Source: Secundilactobacillus paracollinoides DSM 15502 = JCM 11969
Lineage (GTDB): Bacteria > Bacillota > Bacilli > Lactobacillales > Lactobacillaceae
Direction: 5' to 3'
DNA: 64,000 bases
Assembly: GCF_001311135.1 (NCBI RefSeq)
Contig: NZ_BBAG01000008.1
Location: 20,717-84,716 of the forward strand
The notes below the pieces were generated by a model. The model was not told where the DNA came from. It worked only from the letters and a program-made list of their open reading frames with translations, and made no database searches. The position numbers and the translations under genes were made by a program. Shown here one piece after another: positions 56,848-64,000 of the stretch (position 1 is the stretch's first letter; every line of letters begins with the position of its first letter).

Positions 56848-57612
56848 CCTTCTCCTCTGCGTATTCCCAGAAAAGAACCCTTGTCGCAGGTCATAGTGCT
56901 GCTTGACGAACCAGGCGCCGACACCTGTCAGCACACCTAATACTAACTGTGCCCATGGTGTCATTACTGGGTTCAAGAAGCCTGGCAAGTAGGCCATGCC
57001 GTAGAACAGCACCAGCCATGCAACCACAAAGAGGATTGCTAACAGGATCCGGATCCAGAGGTTCAGTGAGTGCTTGCGTTTTGAATCAAACATCCGTGGA
57101 ATAGCTGGCAATGCTAGCCCAGCGATGACCCCTGACAGGATAATTGACGTAATCCCGACTGGCGACCCATTTTTCTGTGCTGATGGCGAAACGATGTAGA
57201 GGATTCCGAACATCAAACTGAAAATGGTAAAGAACCACAGTCCGTTGTAAAGCGCACTTGGCCAGTATGGATCTGGGGCGCTGGCATCACGTTTTGGCCC
57301 CTCAACGATTTCCTTTACGCGGGCGTGAACGTCACCACCGAAAAGATTTTTGGCAATCTTCCCCGTTCTTTGCCCTTCTTGAAGATCAGCGACCATCTGA
57401 TTGACGATTTCTGACTTCTTATCAACAGACAATTTTGGTTGTTCCTGCAAAGCTTGGTTAAACCGGTACATGTAATCGGCGTTACGCTTAGTCAAACCGA
57501 TGTTATCAAAGACGGCCCGCTCGCTTTTAGCAGCAGAGTTGCGGTCTTGATGGACGTCAGCATTTCGATTACGCTGCTGAGCGCCTGCGTTGCGTGGTTC
57601 GTTTTCACTCAA
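56845..57612 (-). CDS. DUF1129 family membrane protein
   Basis: A 255-aa protein: a charged soluble N-terminal domain (RNAGAQQRNRNADVHQDRN, LTKRNADYMYRFNQALQ) and four C-terminal membrane segments (WFFTIFSLMFGILYIV, ITSIILSGVIAGLALPAI, ILLAILFVVAWLVLFYG, AQLVLGVLTGVGAWF). Found between guaB and ychF in lactobacilli; role unknown. TTG 57612 with AAGGAGG upstream is the start; the ORF extension to 57747 is translated family A repeat sequence. Its stop comes from repeat A9. Confidence 0.85.
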   Translation of the reverse strand: MSENEPRNAGAQQRNRNADVHQDRNSAAKSERAVFDNIGLTKRNADYMYRFNQALQEQPKLSVDKKSEIVNQMVADLQEGQRTGKIAKNLFGGDVHARVKEIVEGPKRDASAPDPYWPSALYNGLWFFTIFSLMFGILYIVSPSAQKNGSPVGITSIILSGVIAGLALPAIPRMFDSKRKHSLNLWIRILLAILFVVAWLVLFYGMAYLPGFLNPVMTPWAQLVLGVLTGVGAWFVKQHYDLRQGFFSGNTQRRR

Positions 57613-57630
57613 GTTGGTTTCCTCCTTGGC

Positions 57631-57757
57631 CAGAGTGCGGAGGAAAGCGTTCGGGGGCGGAGCAGAAGTAGCTTTGACTTTAAAATCCCGGTCTTGGATT
57701 TTGAAGTCGAAGCTGCTTCTGCAGGAGCCCCCTGCTTTCCGGAGCACGTTTCGGCAC
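57631..57757 (+). repeat. Family A repeat (A10), divergent stem sequence
   Basis: CAGAGTGCGGAGGAAAGCG to GCTTTCCGGAGCACGTTTC. The inner stem AGCAGAAGTAGCTTTGACTT pairs with AAGTCGAAGCTGCTTCTGC: entirely different bases from other copies, yet long and nearly perfect. It ends 9 bp upstream of the DUF1129 RBS region. Confidence 0.8.
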
Positions 57758-57832
57758 AGTTGAATAAATGGTTAATGTTAAACGGGTCTTTAGACTGGGT
57801 ATTGTTTAGTGTTATATCTCAGTAGAGCACGT

Positions 57833-57922
57833 TCTCGCCCACATAGCCGAAACGTGTTCGCAAGGCTGAGGGCTACTGCATAAGCTAACTCTGGCACACA
57901 TGCCAAAACCAGGCATTTCTGC
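57833..57922. repeat. Family A repeat, 3'-truncated (A11)
   Basis: Starts CTCGCCCACATAGCCGAAAC and continues into GCATAAGCTAACTCTGGC, then stops at the apical part (AGGCATTTCTGCTGAAAGGC). The second copy A12 begins right after. Confidence 0.7.
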
Positions 57923-57930
57923 TGAAAGGC

Positions 57931-58069
57931 TTTCTCGTCCACACAGCCGAAACGTGTTCCGCAAGGCAAGGGGCTGCCATGTAACGGACTCTGTCAAAAA
58001 ATCCAGAAACGGGATTTTCTGACAGAGTCCGTTACATTCTGCCCCTTAACCGCCTTGCTCCACACTCTA
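57931..58069. repeat. Family A repeat (A12)
   Basis: Full copy. GTAACGGACTCTGTCA pairs with TGACAGAGTCCGTTAC; GGGGC with GCCCC; GCAAGGC with GCCTTGC. The end CACACTCTA contributes the TAG stop (58067-58069) of ychF. Confidence 0.85.
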
Positions 58070-59167
58070 CACATTAAACCTAAACTCCACAATATCCCCA
58101 TCCTGCATCACATAATCCTTACCTTCAACCCGCAGCTTCCCAGCTTCCTTCACCTTTGCTTCGGATTCTAACTCATCCAACGCATCAAAGGCCATGACTT
58201 CTGCTCGGATAAAGCCGCGTTCGAAATCTGAATGGATAATGCCGGCTGCCTGTGGGGCCTTGGTGCCCTCTTTAAAGGTCCAAGCACGAGTTTCCTTACC
58301 ACCAGCGGTAAAGAACGTTTGCAGGCCTAAGAGGTGATAAGAAGCACGAATCAGACGGTTTAAGCCAGGTTCTTCAACCCCTTCTGCTTCCAAGAAGTCC
58401 TTCTTTTCGTCAGCATCCAGTTCCGCAATTTCTTCTTCGGCTTCGGCAGCAACGCCGATGGCCTCAGCGCCTTCCTTGGCAGCGTAATCTTGGATCAGCT
58501 TGAAGTACTTCGAGCCTTCTGGATCTGCCATGTCGTCTTCCGCAATGTTAGCTACGTACAGGACCGGCTTGCTGGTCAGCAAGAATAAGCCCTTCACGAT
58601 GGGTTGTTCGTCCTCGTCAAAATCGATTGAGCGAACGCCCTTACCGGCTTCCAAAACTGGCTTGATCTTTTCTAAGACGGCCAATTCGGCTTTCGCTTCC
58701 TTGTCGTTCCCCTTGGCAGCACGTTGCACCTTAGCCAAGCGCTTGTCAACGGCGTCCAAGTCAGCCAGACCCAGTTCCAAATTAATGGTCTCGATATCGT
58801 CGATTGGGTCGATCTTGCCAGAGACGTGGGTAATGTTGTCGTCGTCAAATGCCCGCACAACGTGCACGATGGCGTCGACTTGGCGAATGTTTTCCAAGAA
58901 CTTGTTCCCAAGACCTTCACCCTTGCTGGCACCCTTAACGATCCCGGCAATGTCGGTAAATTCGAAGGTGGTTGGGACAACTTTCTTGGCTGGAATCAAT
59001 TCCTGGATCCGGTCCAAACGGTTATCCGGCACTTCGACCATTCCGACGTTAGGGTCGATAGTGGCAAATGGGTAGTTGGCCATTTCGGCGCCGGCGTTCG
59101 TGATCGCGTTAAATAGGGTTGACTTACCGACGTTTGGCAGACCGACAATTCCTGCAGTTAATGACAT
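58067..59167 (-). CDS. ychF: Ribosome-binding ATPase YchF (OLA1 family GTPase fold)
   Basis: A 366-aa protein of the Obg-related YchF family, binding ATP rather than GTP. G1 GLPNVGKSTLFNAIT, G3 DIAGIVKGASKGEGLGNKF, the NVAE-type YVANIAEDDM in place of NKxD, and the C-terminal TGS domain with RAWTFKEGTKAPQAAG and DYVMQDGDIVEFRFNV. It binds the ribosome. ATG 59167, with AAGGAAG upstream. In the rsmG to guaB cluster of Firmicutes. Its stop codon TAG is the end of repeat A12. Confidence 0.95.
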   Translation of the reverse strand: MSLTAGIVGLPNVGKSTLFNAITNAGAEMANYPFATIDPNVGMVEVPDNRLDRIQELIPAKKVVPTTFEFTDIAGIVKGASKGEGLGNKFLENIRQVDAIVHVVRAFDDDNITHVSGKIDPIDDIETINLELGLADLDAVDKRLAKVQRAAKGNDKEAKAELAVLEKIKPVLEAGKGVRSIDFDEDEQPIVKGLFLLTSKPVLYVANIAEDDMADPEGSKYFKLIQDYAAKEGAEAIGVAAEAEEEIAELDADEKKDFLEAEGVEEPGLNRLIRASYHLLGLQTFFTAGGKETRAWTFKEGTKAPQAAGIIHSDFERGFIRAEVMAFDALDELESEAKVKEAGKLRVEGKDYVMQDGDIVEFRFNV

Positions 59168-59204
59168 AGTATAAATTCACGCTTCCTTATAAATTTTTAA
59201 ACTA

Positions 59205-59399
59205 CTATTTTGCGTCCTGGTCGGCTTTCTCCAGAACTTTTTTGAGCTTCTTTTCAAACTCGCGGCGGGTCAGCATCACAATGTGGCCGCAGCCGGTACA
59301 CTTGATCTTAATATCCGCACCCATCCGAATGATCTGCCAGCGGTTGACACCACAGGGATGCGGCTTTTTCATTTCGACAATATCGCCAAAATCGTACAT
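59205..59399 (-). CDS. DUF951 family protein
   Basis: A 64-aa protein with DIVEMKKPHPCGVNRWQIIRMG and KCTGCGHIVMLTRREFEKK, that is C-x(n)-CxxC, the pattern of a small zinc-ribbon. DUF951 is always located between parB and ychF in lactobacilli; function unknown. ATG 59399 with AGAAGGG upstream. Between ParB (18 bp) and YchF (37 bp), one operon. Confidence 0.9.
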   Translation of the reverse strand: MYDFGDIVEMKKPHPCGVNRWQIIRMGADIKIKCTGCGHIVMLTRREFEKKLKKVLEKADQDAK

Positions 59400-59416
59400 G
59401 TAATCACCCTTCTTTA

Positions 59417-60295
59417 TTAATCTAAATGCACATCTAAAATATCTAAGATCCGGTTCAAATCGTCATCTGACAGGTACTCGATCTCGATGCGGCCCTGGCC
59501 TTCTTTGCTTTCACTGATGGAGACCTGGGTACCGAACTTCTCCTGCATGGCATTCTCGCCAGCGCGCAGGTACGGTGACTTCTGCTTGGTATGCTTCTTT
59601 GGCTTTTCCGCAACCTGGCCGTTCATCTTGTCAACGACACTCTCCAGCGCCCGGACGGTCATTTTCCCGTCAGCGGCGCGGTTCGCCAGACTGACCATGT
59701 GGCTGCGGTCCTTCAATGACAGCAACGTCCGCGCCTGCCCCATGGACAACCGCTTCTTTTGCAGCAGTTCTTTGACCTGTTTTGGCAGGCCCAGTAACCG
59801 CAGATAGTTGGCAATGTACGGCCGACTCTTACCCAATCGTTTGGACACTTCGTTTTGGGTTAGCTTGAGATTGGTCATCAGCATTTCGTACGCTTCGGCC
59901 TCTTCAAGCGGCGTTAGATCTTCCCGCTGCAGGTTTTCCAAGACAGCGATCTCCATCATTTGCGATTCGCTGACTTCCCGCACAATGGCTGGAATCGTGT
60001 CATTTTTAACCATTTTAGAAGCCCGAAAACGACGTTCGCCCGCGAGGATCTCATAGCGGGTCACCTCAGGGTCTGGTTGTCGCACGATGATCGGCTGGAA
60101 AACACCAGACTTTTCAATGGAGCGTGCCAGGTCTTTCAGTGCCGCTGTATCAAACTTTTGTCGTGGTTGGTATGGGTTGGGCCGAATCTGGTCCAGCTTA
60201 ATATCCACAACAGTTTCTGCTTCAGGGTCAACACTGTTGTCCGCAAACAACGCTTCGATACCGCGACCTAACCCTTTGTTATTTTTGTTTGCCAT
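59417..60295 (-). CDS. parB: Chromosome partitioning protein ParB (Spo0J)
   Basis: A 292-aa CTPase/DNA clamp: MANKNNKGLGRGIEALF N-terminus, box II GERRFRASKM with the CTP-binding GERRFR motif, ENLQREDLTPLEEAEAY, HTH SKRLGKSRPYIANYLRLL, and a C-terminal dimerisation domain (IEIEYLSDDDLNRILDIL). It loads at parS and recruits SMC. ATG 60295 overlaps the end of soj by 17 bp; longer ORF rejected. Downstream of ParA in the same operon. Confidence 0.95.
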   Translation of the reverse strand: MANKNNKGLGRGIEALFADNSVDPEAETVVDIKLDQIRPNPYQPRQKFDTAALKDLARSIEKSGVFQPIIVRQPDPEVTRYEILAGERRFRASKMVKNDTIPAIVREVSESQMMEIAVLENLQREDLTPLEEAEAYEMLMTNLKLTQNEVSKRLGKSRPYIANYLRLLGLPKQVKELLQKKRLSMGQARTLLSLKDRSHMVSLANRAADGKMTVRALESVVDKMNGQVAEKPKKHTKQKSPYLRAGENAMQEKFGTQVSISESKEGQGRIEIEYLSDDDLNRILDILDVHLD

Positions 60296-61052
60296 GAGCA
60301 GCTGCCACTTCCTTTGCGAGTTCGGTATAAACGATTGCACCGGTTGATTTTGCGTCGTAGTCCATAATTGGCACCCCGTGACTTGGGGCTTCTGAGAGCC
60401 GCACGTTACGTGGAATAATGGTCTTGTACACCTTGTCCTTAAAGTACTTCTTCACTTCGTCGTTGACCTGGTGCCCCAGTTTAGTCCGGGCATCGTACAT
60501 GGTCAACAAAACACCCTCGATCTTCAAATCGGGGTTAAAGTGCTTTCTAACCAGTTGAATCGTATTCAACAGTTGGCTGAGTCCTTCCAAAGCATAGTAT
60601 TCACTTTGAACAGGAATCAGAATTGAGTTGCTGGCCGTAAAGGCGTTGATGGTCAACAGCCCAAGCGATGGCGGGCAGTCGATCAAAATGAAATCGTAGT
60701 CGTCGCCGATCGTTTTCACAGCGTCTAATAACCGGGTCTCCCGGGCAATTTGGGAGGTCAGTTCGATCTCGGCCCCAGAAAGCTGAATCGTTGCCGGTGC
60801 GATGTCCAGATCCTTGTGGGTCGTGTGTAAAATAACGTCTTGAAGCGGTTCTTCATTGACCAAAATGTCATAGATATCCTTGTTGATTGAGGATTTCGCG
60901 ATCCCCACCCCACTGGTGGCATTCCCCTGGGCATCGATATCGATGATCAGGACCCGGTTGCCAAGGTTGGCTAAGCCAGCGCCGAGGTTAACGCCCGTGG
61001 TCGTTTTACCAACGCCGCCCTTTTGGTTTGCAAGCGCAATTATATCTGCCAT
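60279..61052 (-). CDS. soj: ParA family ATPase Soj
   Basis: A 257-aa deviant Walker ATPase: NQKGGVGKTTTGVNLGAGL (KGGxGKTT), LIIDIDAQGNAT (Walker A'/switch) and FILIDCPPSLGLLTI. It works with ParB in chromosome segregation and controls DnaA. ATG 61052 with AAAGGAGTG upstream. Follows noc by 18 bp. Confidence 0.95.
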   Translation of the reverse strand: MADIIALANQKGGVGKTTTGVNLGAGLANLGNRVLIIDIDAQGNATSGVGIAKSSINKDIYDILVNEEPLQDVILHTTHKDLDIAPATIQLSGAEIELTSQIARETRLLDAVKTIGDDYDFILIDCPPSLGLLTINAFTASNSILIPVQSEYYALEGLSQLLNTIQLVRKHFNPDLKIEGVLLTMYDARTKLGHQVNDEVKKYFKDKVYKTIIPRNVRLSEAPSHGVPIMDYDAKSTGAIVYTELAKEVAAAHGKQK

Positions 61053-61070
61053 TGGTTAGTTGTCACTCCT

Positions 61071-61901
61071 TTATGATTTCTTGATGATGTCAATGGTGAT
61101 GCGGTAGTGGTCATCTTCGTCTTCTTCCGAGGTTTGTACCTGAAGACCAGCTTCCGTCACCATCTTCACTGATTCGCGAATCGTATTGACCGCCACCCGG
61201 GTATCCGCAGAAACGGAATGCAGCGTTGGTTTCGGCTTGTTCTTCGCCTTTGACCGCTGAATCAACCGTTCAGCATCCTTCACTGTCAGATGGTCAGTCT
61301 CGATACGTTTCAGTAGTTTATCCTGTTGCTTATCAGTCACCGCCAGCAGTGCCCGGCCGTGACGCTCACTGATCTCATGATTCATCATGGCGTCTTGAAC
61401 CGGCTGACTGAGCTTCAACAGCCGTAATTTATTGGCCACGAAGGACTGGCTTTTGCCGATCTCCTTAGCCAGCGAGGCCTGCGTCAAATGATTGAGTTTC
61501 ATCAATGATTGGTAAGCCTGCGCCTCTTCAATTGGTGAGAGCCCCTCTCGTTGCAGGTTCTCGATCAATGCCAGTGAGGCGGTCTCATCGTCTGACAGGG
61601 TCTCGACGATTGCCGGGACCTCCTGCCAATGCAGTGAATTCACGGCTCTAAACCGGCGTTCCCCCGCAATGATCTCGTATTTCTTTGGTTCGTATTCACG
61701 CAACACGATGGGCTGCAACAGGCCGTGGTCCGCAATGGTCTGTGCCAGCTCCTCGATGCCCCGTTCGTCAAACACCTGGCGTGGTTGAAACCGGTTTGGG
61801 ACGACGGCGTTCACGGGCACCATGATTACGTTTTGCTTGATGTTCTCCTGCGTGTTATCATCCTTATTCGATTTATCTCTGCCAAATAATGAAAAACCCA
61901 T
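61071..61901 (-). CDS. noc: ParB-like nucleoid occlusion protein Noc
   Basis: A 276-aa ParB paralogue beginning MGFSLFGRDKSNKDDN, which forms the amphipathic membrane-targeting helix of Noc. GERRFRAVNSLHWQEVPAIV, ENLQREGLSPIEEAQAY and HTH AKEIGKSQSFVANKLRLLKL follow, then a C-terminal basic domain (RAKNKPKPTLHS). It is placed between rsmG and soj as in Bacillus, which marks it as Noc rather than ParB. ATG 61901 with GGAGGGAG upstream. Confidence 0.9.
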   Translation of the reverse strand: MGFSLFGRDKSNKDDNTQENIKQNVIMVPVNAVVPNRFQPRQVFDERGIEELAQTIADHGLLQPIVLREYEPKKYEIIAGERRFRAVNSLHWQEVPAIVETLSDDETASLALIENLQREGLSPIEEAQAYQSLMKLNHLTQASLAKEIGKSQSFVANKLRLLKLSQPVQDAMMNHEISERHGRALLAVTDKQQDKLLKRIETDHLTVKDAERLIQRSKAKNKPKPTLHSVSADTRVAVNTIRESVKMVTEAGLQVQTSEEDEDDHYRITIDIIKKS

Positions 61902-62032
61902 GACGACTCTCCCTCCAATACCTAGGAAGTGTTTAAAAACACGTTATGGCTAGGTGAAATGGCCTTCACCGCACGACGGGCAGTGTTAGCTGTCAGTATG
62001 TTGACCAGTCGCGAATCCCTATCACTGACCGG

Positions 62033-62764
62033 TCAGGCTTCTCCCAGTGGTTCCTTGTTCGGGGTCCCCGCTTTTCTCGGGTAGCGTTTCGGCGTGTGTC
62101 TTTGCTTATCGATCACCACAATGTGGCGGCCGTCGCCCGATTCAGGCAAGGCAAACTCATAGTCCGCCGTCAGTTCACCGCCAAGCATCGCAATCGCAGT
62201 AATGCCCTGATCGAGTTCAGCCTCGGTCTGCGCCGCCTTCATGGCAACAAATTGGCCGTTGAGCTTCACGAGTGGCAAACATAGTTCACTGAGCACACTC
62301 ATCCGGGCAACGGCACGCGCCGTCACGATATCGTAGGCCTCGCGGTGTTCAGACCGCTTCCCGCCGAACTCCTCTGCTCGCGCATGAAAGACTTCAACGC
62401 CGTCTAATCCCAATGTCTCGACGAGCGTTTCCAGAAATTTGATCCGCTTATTCAACGAATCCACGATGGTGATCTTCAGGTTAGGAAACGCAATCTTTAA
62501 AGGAATCGACGGAAAACCGGCACCGGCACCCACATCACATAGTGTCAGTGATTCAGTGCGCAGTTCTGGTATGTAAAATGCTGGCGTTAACGAATCAAAG
62601 AAGTGCTTCAAATACACATCAGAGCGCTCCGTGATCGTTGTCAGGTTCAAGTGTTTGTTGGTCTCCACCAATAGTTCATAGTACTGCTCAAACTGGGTCA
62701 TCTGCGCTTCACTCAACGTAATGTCATGTGCCGCTAATGCCGTTTGAAATTGGATATCGTTCAT
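62033..62764 (-). CDS. rsmG: 16S rRNA (guanine-527-N7) methyltransferase RsmG
   Basis: A 243-aa SAM-dependent methyltransferase (GidB): EQYYELLVETNKHLNLT, LCDVGAGAGFPSIPLKIAFP (SAM loop), LNKRIKFLETL, and VTARAVARMSVLSELCLPLV. It modifies G527 of 16S rRNA; loss gives low streptomycin resistance. ATG 62764 with GGTGGAG upstream; the 14-residue extension of the ORF is not supported. First gene of the rsmG-noc-soj-parB block. Beyond it no mnmG is found; repeats follow instead. Confidence 0.95.
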   Translation of the reverse strand: MNDIQFQTALAAHDITLSEAQMTQFEQYYELLVETNKHLNLTTITERSDVYLKHFFDSLTPAFYIPELRTESLTLCDVGAGAGFPSIPLKIAFPNLKITIVDSLNKRIKFLETLVETLGLDGVEVFHARAEEFGGKRSEHREAYDIVTARAVARMSVLSELCLPLVKLNGQFVAMKAAQTEAELDQGITAIAMLGGELTADYEFALPESGDGRHIVVIDKQRHTPKRYPRKAGTPNKEPLGEA

Positions 62765-62786
62765 TACTCTTTCTCCACCTTTTTCT

Positions 62787-62808
62787 GTGAAACAACGATG
62801 TTTCACGT
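62787..62808. promoter_or_regulatory. Everted parS-like half-sites upstream of rsmG
   Basis: GTGAAACA-ACGA-TGTTTCAC is a perfect inverted repeat. Each half equals one half of the parS consensus (TGTTTCACGTGAAACA), but their order is reversed and they are 4 bp apart. TGTTTCACGT is 10 of 16 bases of a proper site. It may bind Noc or ParB weakly, or be a promoter operator. Confidence 0.35.
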
Positions 62809-62983
62809 CCCGTTCTACTTTACCTTAATTCCCCACGACATGCAACCAACTTACCGGTGTTTCACACGCATCTGGCGTTAACCAGTTCGCTTTACATTAT
62901 ACTAGAAATTCGTGGCTGGTGGAAACGGTTCAGGAGAAAAATATTCTGGTTTTGTGGTCCTGGGTTGTGCAGGATGTCGCCTC

Positions 62984-63152
62984 ACTCCGCGGGCCGACTC
63001 TGGGAGCTGTGGTGGTTCGCAAGTGAGCTAATTCATTTTCCGACCGCTGGCCGTAAAATGAATGGATCTCCCTCGTCTCACGTGGCTCTAAGCGGGCAAA
63101 CCCGCCCCGCCAAGTGCCACCAACACCACTGCTCCGAGCTCGGTCCGCTCCG
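62984..63152 (+). repeat. Family C three-stem repeat (C5)
   Basis: Outer stem: GCGGGCCGACTCTGGGAGC with GCTCCGAGCTCGGTCCGC. Stem 1: CTAATTCATTTT...AAAATGAATGGATCTCCC. Stem 2: GTGGCTCTAAGCGGG with CCCCGCCAAGTGCCAC; CAACACCACTGCTCC follows. Bases differ from B1 in each stem but pair equally well. Confidence 0.85.
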
Positions 63153-63618
63153 TGAAGCTCACATAGTGCAAGTGCGACAACAGAACCTAACATACTCCAG
63201 TAGTGTTTCCAAGGATTGCTGATATTTAATATCATCGACCGGCGCTCGTACACATATAACGACAAACAGCGTCCATTATACAATGAAACGTTGGGTTCGT
63301 AACGAATTTGTTGCAATCTATTTTGATTGGATGAACGAAGCGTTTACTTAGCATTGTAATATCTCGTAAGGTATCACAATTATAGTAACGATTTGCATGC
63401 TTTCAAGTGGCTATTCTATAGTCACTTGAACGTGTTAAGATAGCATTTCGTCTGAACACATTGGTCGACTTATAATTCATTGAATAGATAATCAACGAAA
63501 TCATTGTCTCAGGGTTATAACCTTTGACTTAAATCAGCAGTCGCGTGCGGATTCACCTCGAAATAGTTTTATCTGTGGTTTAATTTTTAACTAACATAAC
63601 TAAGACACTCACTGTAAG
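63153..63618. repeat. Spacer of composite element 5
   Basis: About 466 bp between C5 and the inverted B5, more than twice the spacer of other copies. CAGCAGTCGCGTGCGGATTC (63536-63555) is the shared motif in the same place relative to B5. No gene is seen; the extra length might be a less deleted form of the element. Confidence 0.55.
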
Positions 63619-63789
63619 TGAAATGCAGCAATTTGGCACGGAGCTGTGGTGTCGAGATGACTTGGCGAGGGTGCCTTCCTCGCTTAGTCATCTGCGAGAC
63701 GGTGGAGATCCATTCAGATGGCGCAGAGCGACAGCTGAATTAGCTTCATCGCGAGCCACCACTGCGGAGTGCCGAATTGCGGAATGGAA
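63619..63789 (-). repeat. Family B three-stem repeat (B5, reversed)
   Basis: Minus-strand reading: ATTCCGCAATTCGGCAC, TGAAGCTAATTCAGCTGTC, ATCTGAATGGATCTCCACC, then stem 2 AGATGACTAAGCGAGG with CCTCGCCAAGTCATCT, CGACACCACAGCTCCGTG. Stem 2 differs from B1-B3 in nearly all positions but keeps pairing. Confidence 0.85.
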
Positions 63790-63877
63790 CGTGCTTGCCC
63801 AGTATCTCGGCTACTTGGCTAAGCAGTTATGATGTAAAAAGCTTTAATGGTCTGCGTTTTATTCTTCAAGTGGTTTT

Positions 63878-64000
63878 GGCGACGTGGGGGCATTTTATAT
63901 TGCTGAAACGCGTTCCAGAAGGCAGAGGGCTAACGTGTAACGGACTCTGGCCAAAAAGTCAGGACCGGACTTTGTCAACTAGAGATTTTGGCGACGTGGG
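63878..64000. repeat. Family A repeat (A13), cut by an internal break and the window edge
   Basis: GGCGACGTGGGGGCATTTTA and TTGCTGAAACGCGTTCCAG start the element; GTAACGGACTCTGGCC runs into AGTCAGGACCGGACTTTG, where the return arm is replaced by TCAACTAGAG. A new GGCGACGTGGG begins at 63990, probably another copy continuing beyond the window. Confidence 0.7.

Noticed and set aside
57613..57747. N-terminal extension of the DUF1129 protein
   Set aside because: The extension is translated family A repeat sequence; a TTG start with strong AAGGAGG lies at 57612.
58500..59075. Plus-strand ORF of 191 aa
   Set aside because: It is a shadow of ychF with no RBS and with Ser/Thr-rich non-protein-like composition.
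62765..64000. Expected mnmG/mnmE and rpmH-rnpA next to rsmG, or a replication origin with DnaA boxes
   Set aside because: The 1.2 kb after rsmG are repeats and AT-rich sequence; I found no clear TTATCCACA cluster or AT-rich unwinding element, and no gene of that group.

Overview
The window comes from a low-to-mid GC Gram-positive bacterium, most likely a member of the Lactobacillaceae. The main evidence is the origin-proximal block rsmG-noc-soj-parB-DUF951-ychF-DUF1129-guaB, a T-box leader, an LPxTG-type surface protein, LCP proteins, an IMP dehydrogenase without CBS domains, a glycerol facilitator and AzlCD. Species cannot be fixed from the sequence alone.

Layout. 1-2.5 kb: a prolyl-tRNA editing protein cut by the window edge, then NiaR and nicotinate phosphoribosyltransferase, divergent around a palindromic operator. 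2.6-10.5 kb: an oxidoreductase, a malate/lactate dehydrogenase, acylphosphatase, a tyrosine-type T-box in front of an NhaC transporter, a CadD/ArsR metal pair, and an SDR. 10.6-22.4 kb: a CPBP protease, a GntR/ABC operon, two c-di-GMP proteins, a deletion junction that joins a headless SDR to a headless LPxTG protein, an LCP enzyme, and a two-component system. 22.6-30.7 kb: a P1B ATPase, an LCP-like secreted protein, LysR, MarR with an AEC transporter, NrnA and a phosphoesterase. 31.7-40 kb: a GGDEF protein, a TetR/membrane-protein pair, a secreted poly-Gly protein, two aldo-keto reductases with a LysR regulator, TetR, and an MBL hydrolase. 40-43.2 kb: an AT-rich cluster of secreted wall proteins with a Mor-like regulator. 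43-54 kb: glycerol facilitator, GpmA, acetyltransferase, AI-2E transporter, AzlCD, and an RR-HK-carboxypeptidase operon. 55-62.8 kb: the origin-proximal operon block, all on the minus strand.

Two families of structured intergenic repeat stand out. Family A (about 130-150 bp, one long interrupted hairpin, at least 13 copies) often supplies or abuts the stop codon of the gene before it. Family B/C (about 170 bp, three-stem folds) occurs as inverted pairs around a spacer of about 0.2-0.47 kb with a conserved motif. Stem sequences differ between copies while pairing is kept, and A copies sit inside B/C copies. These are the most interesting things in the window.

Thirteen genes are broken by single-base shifts (16 in all), nearly always one missing G in a short G run of the coding strand. 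This looks like a systematic sequencing or assembly artefact, although real decay cannot be excluded. Such genes are listed as pseudogenes with the reconstructed span.
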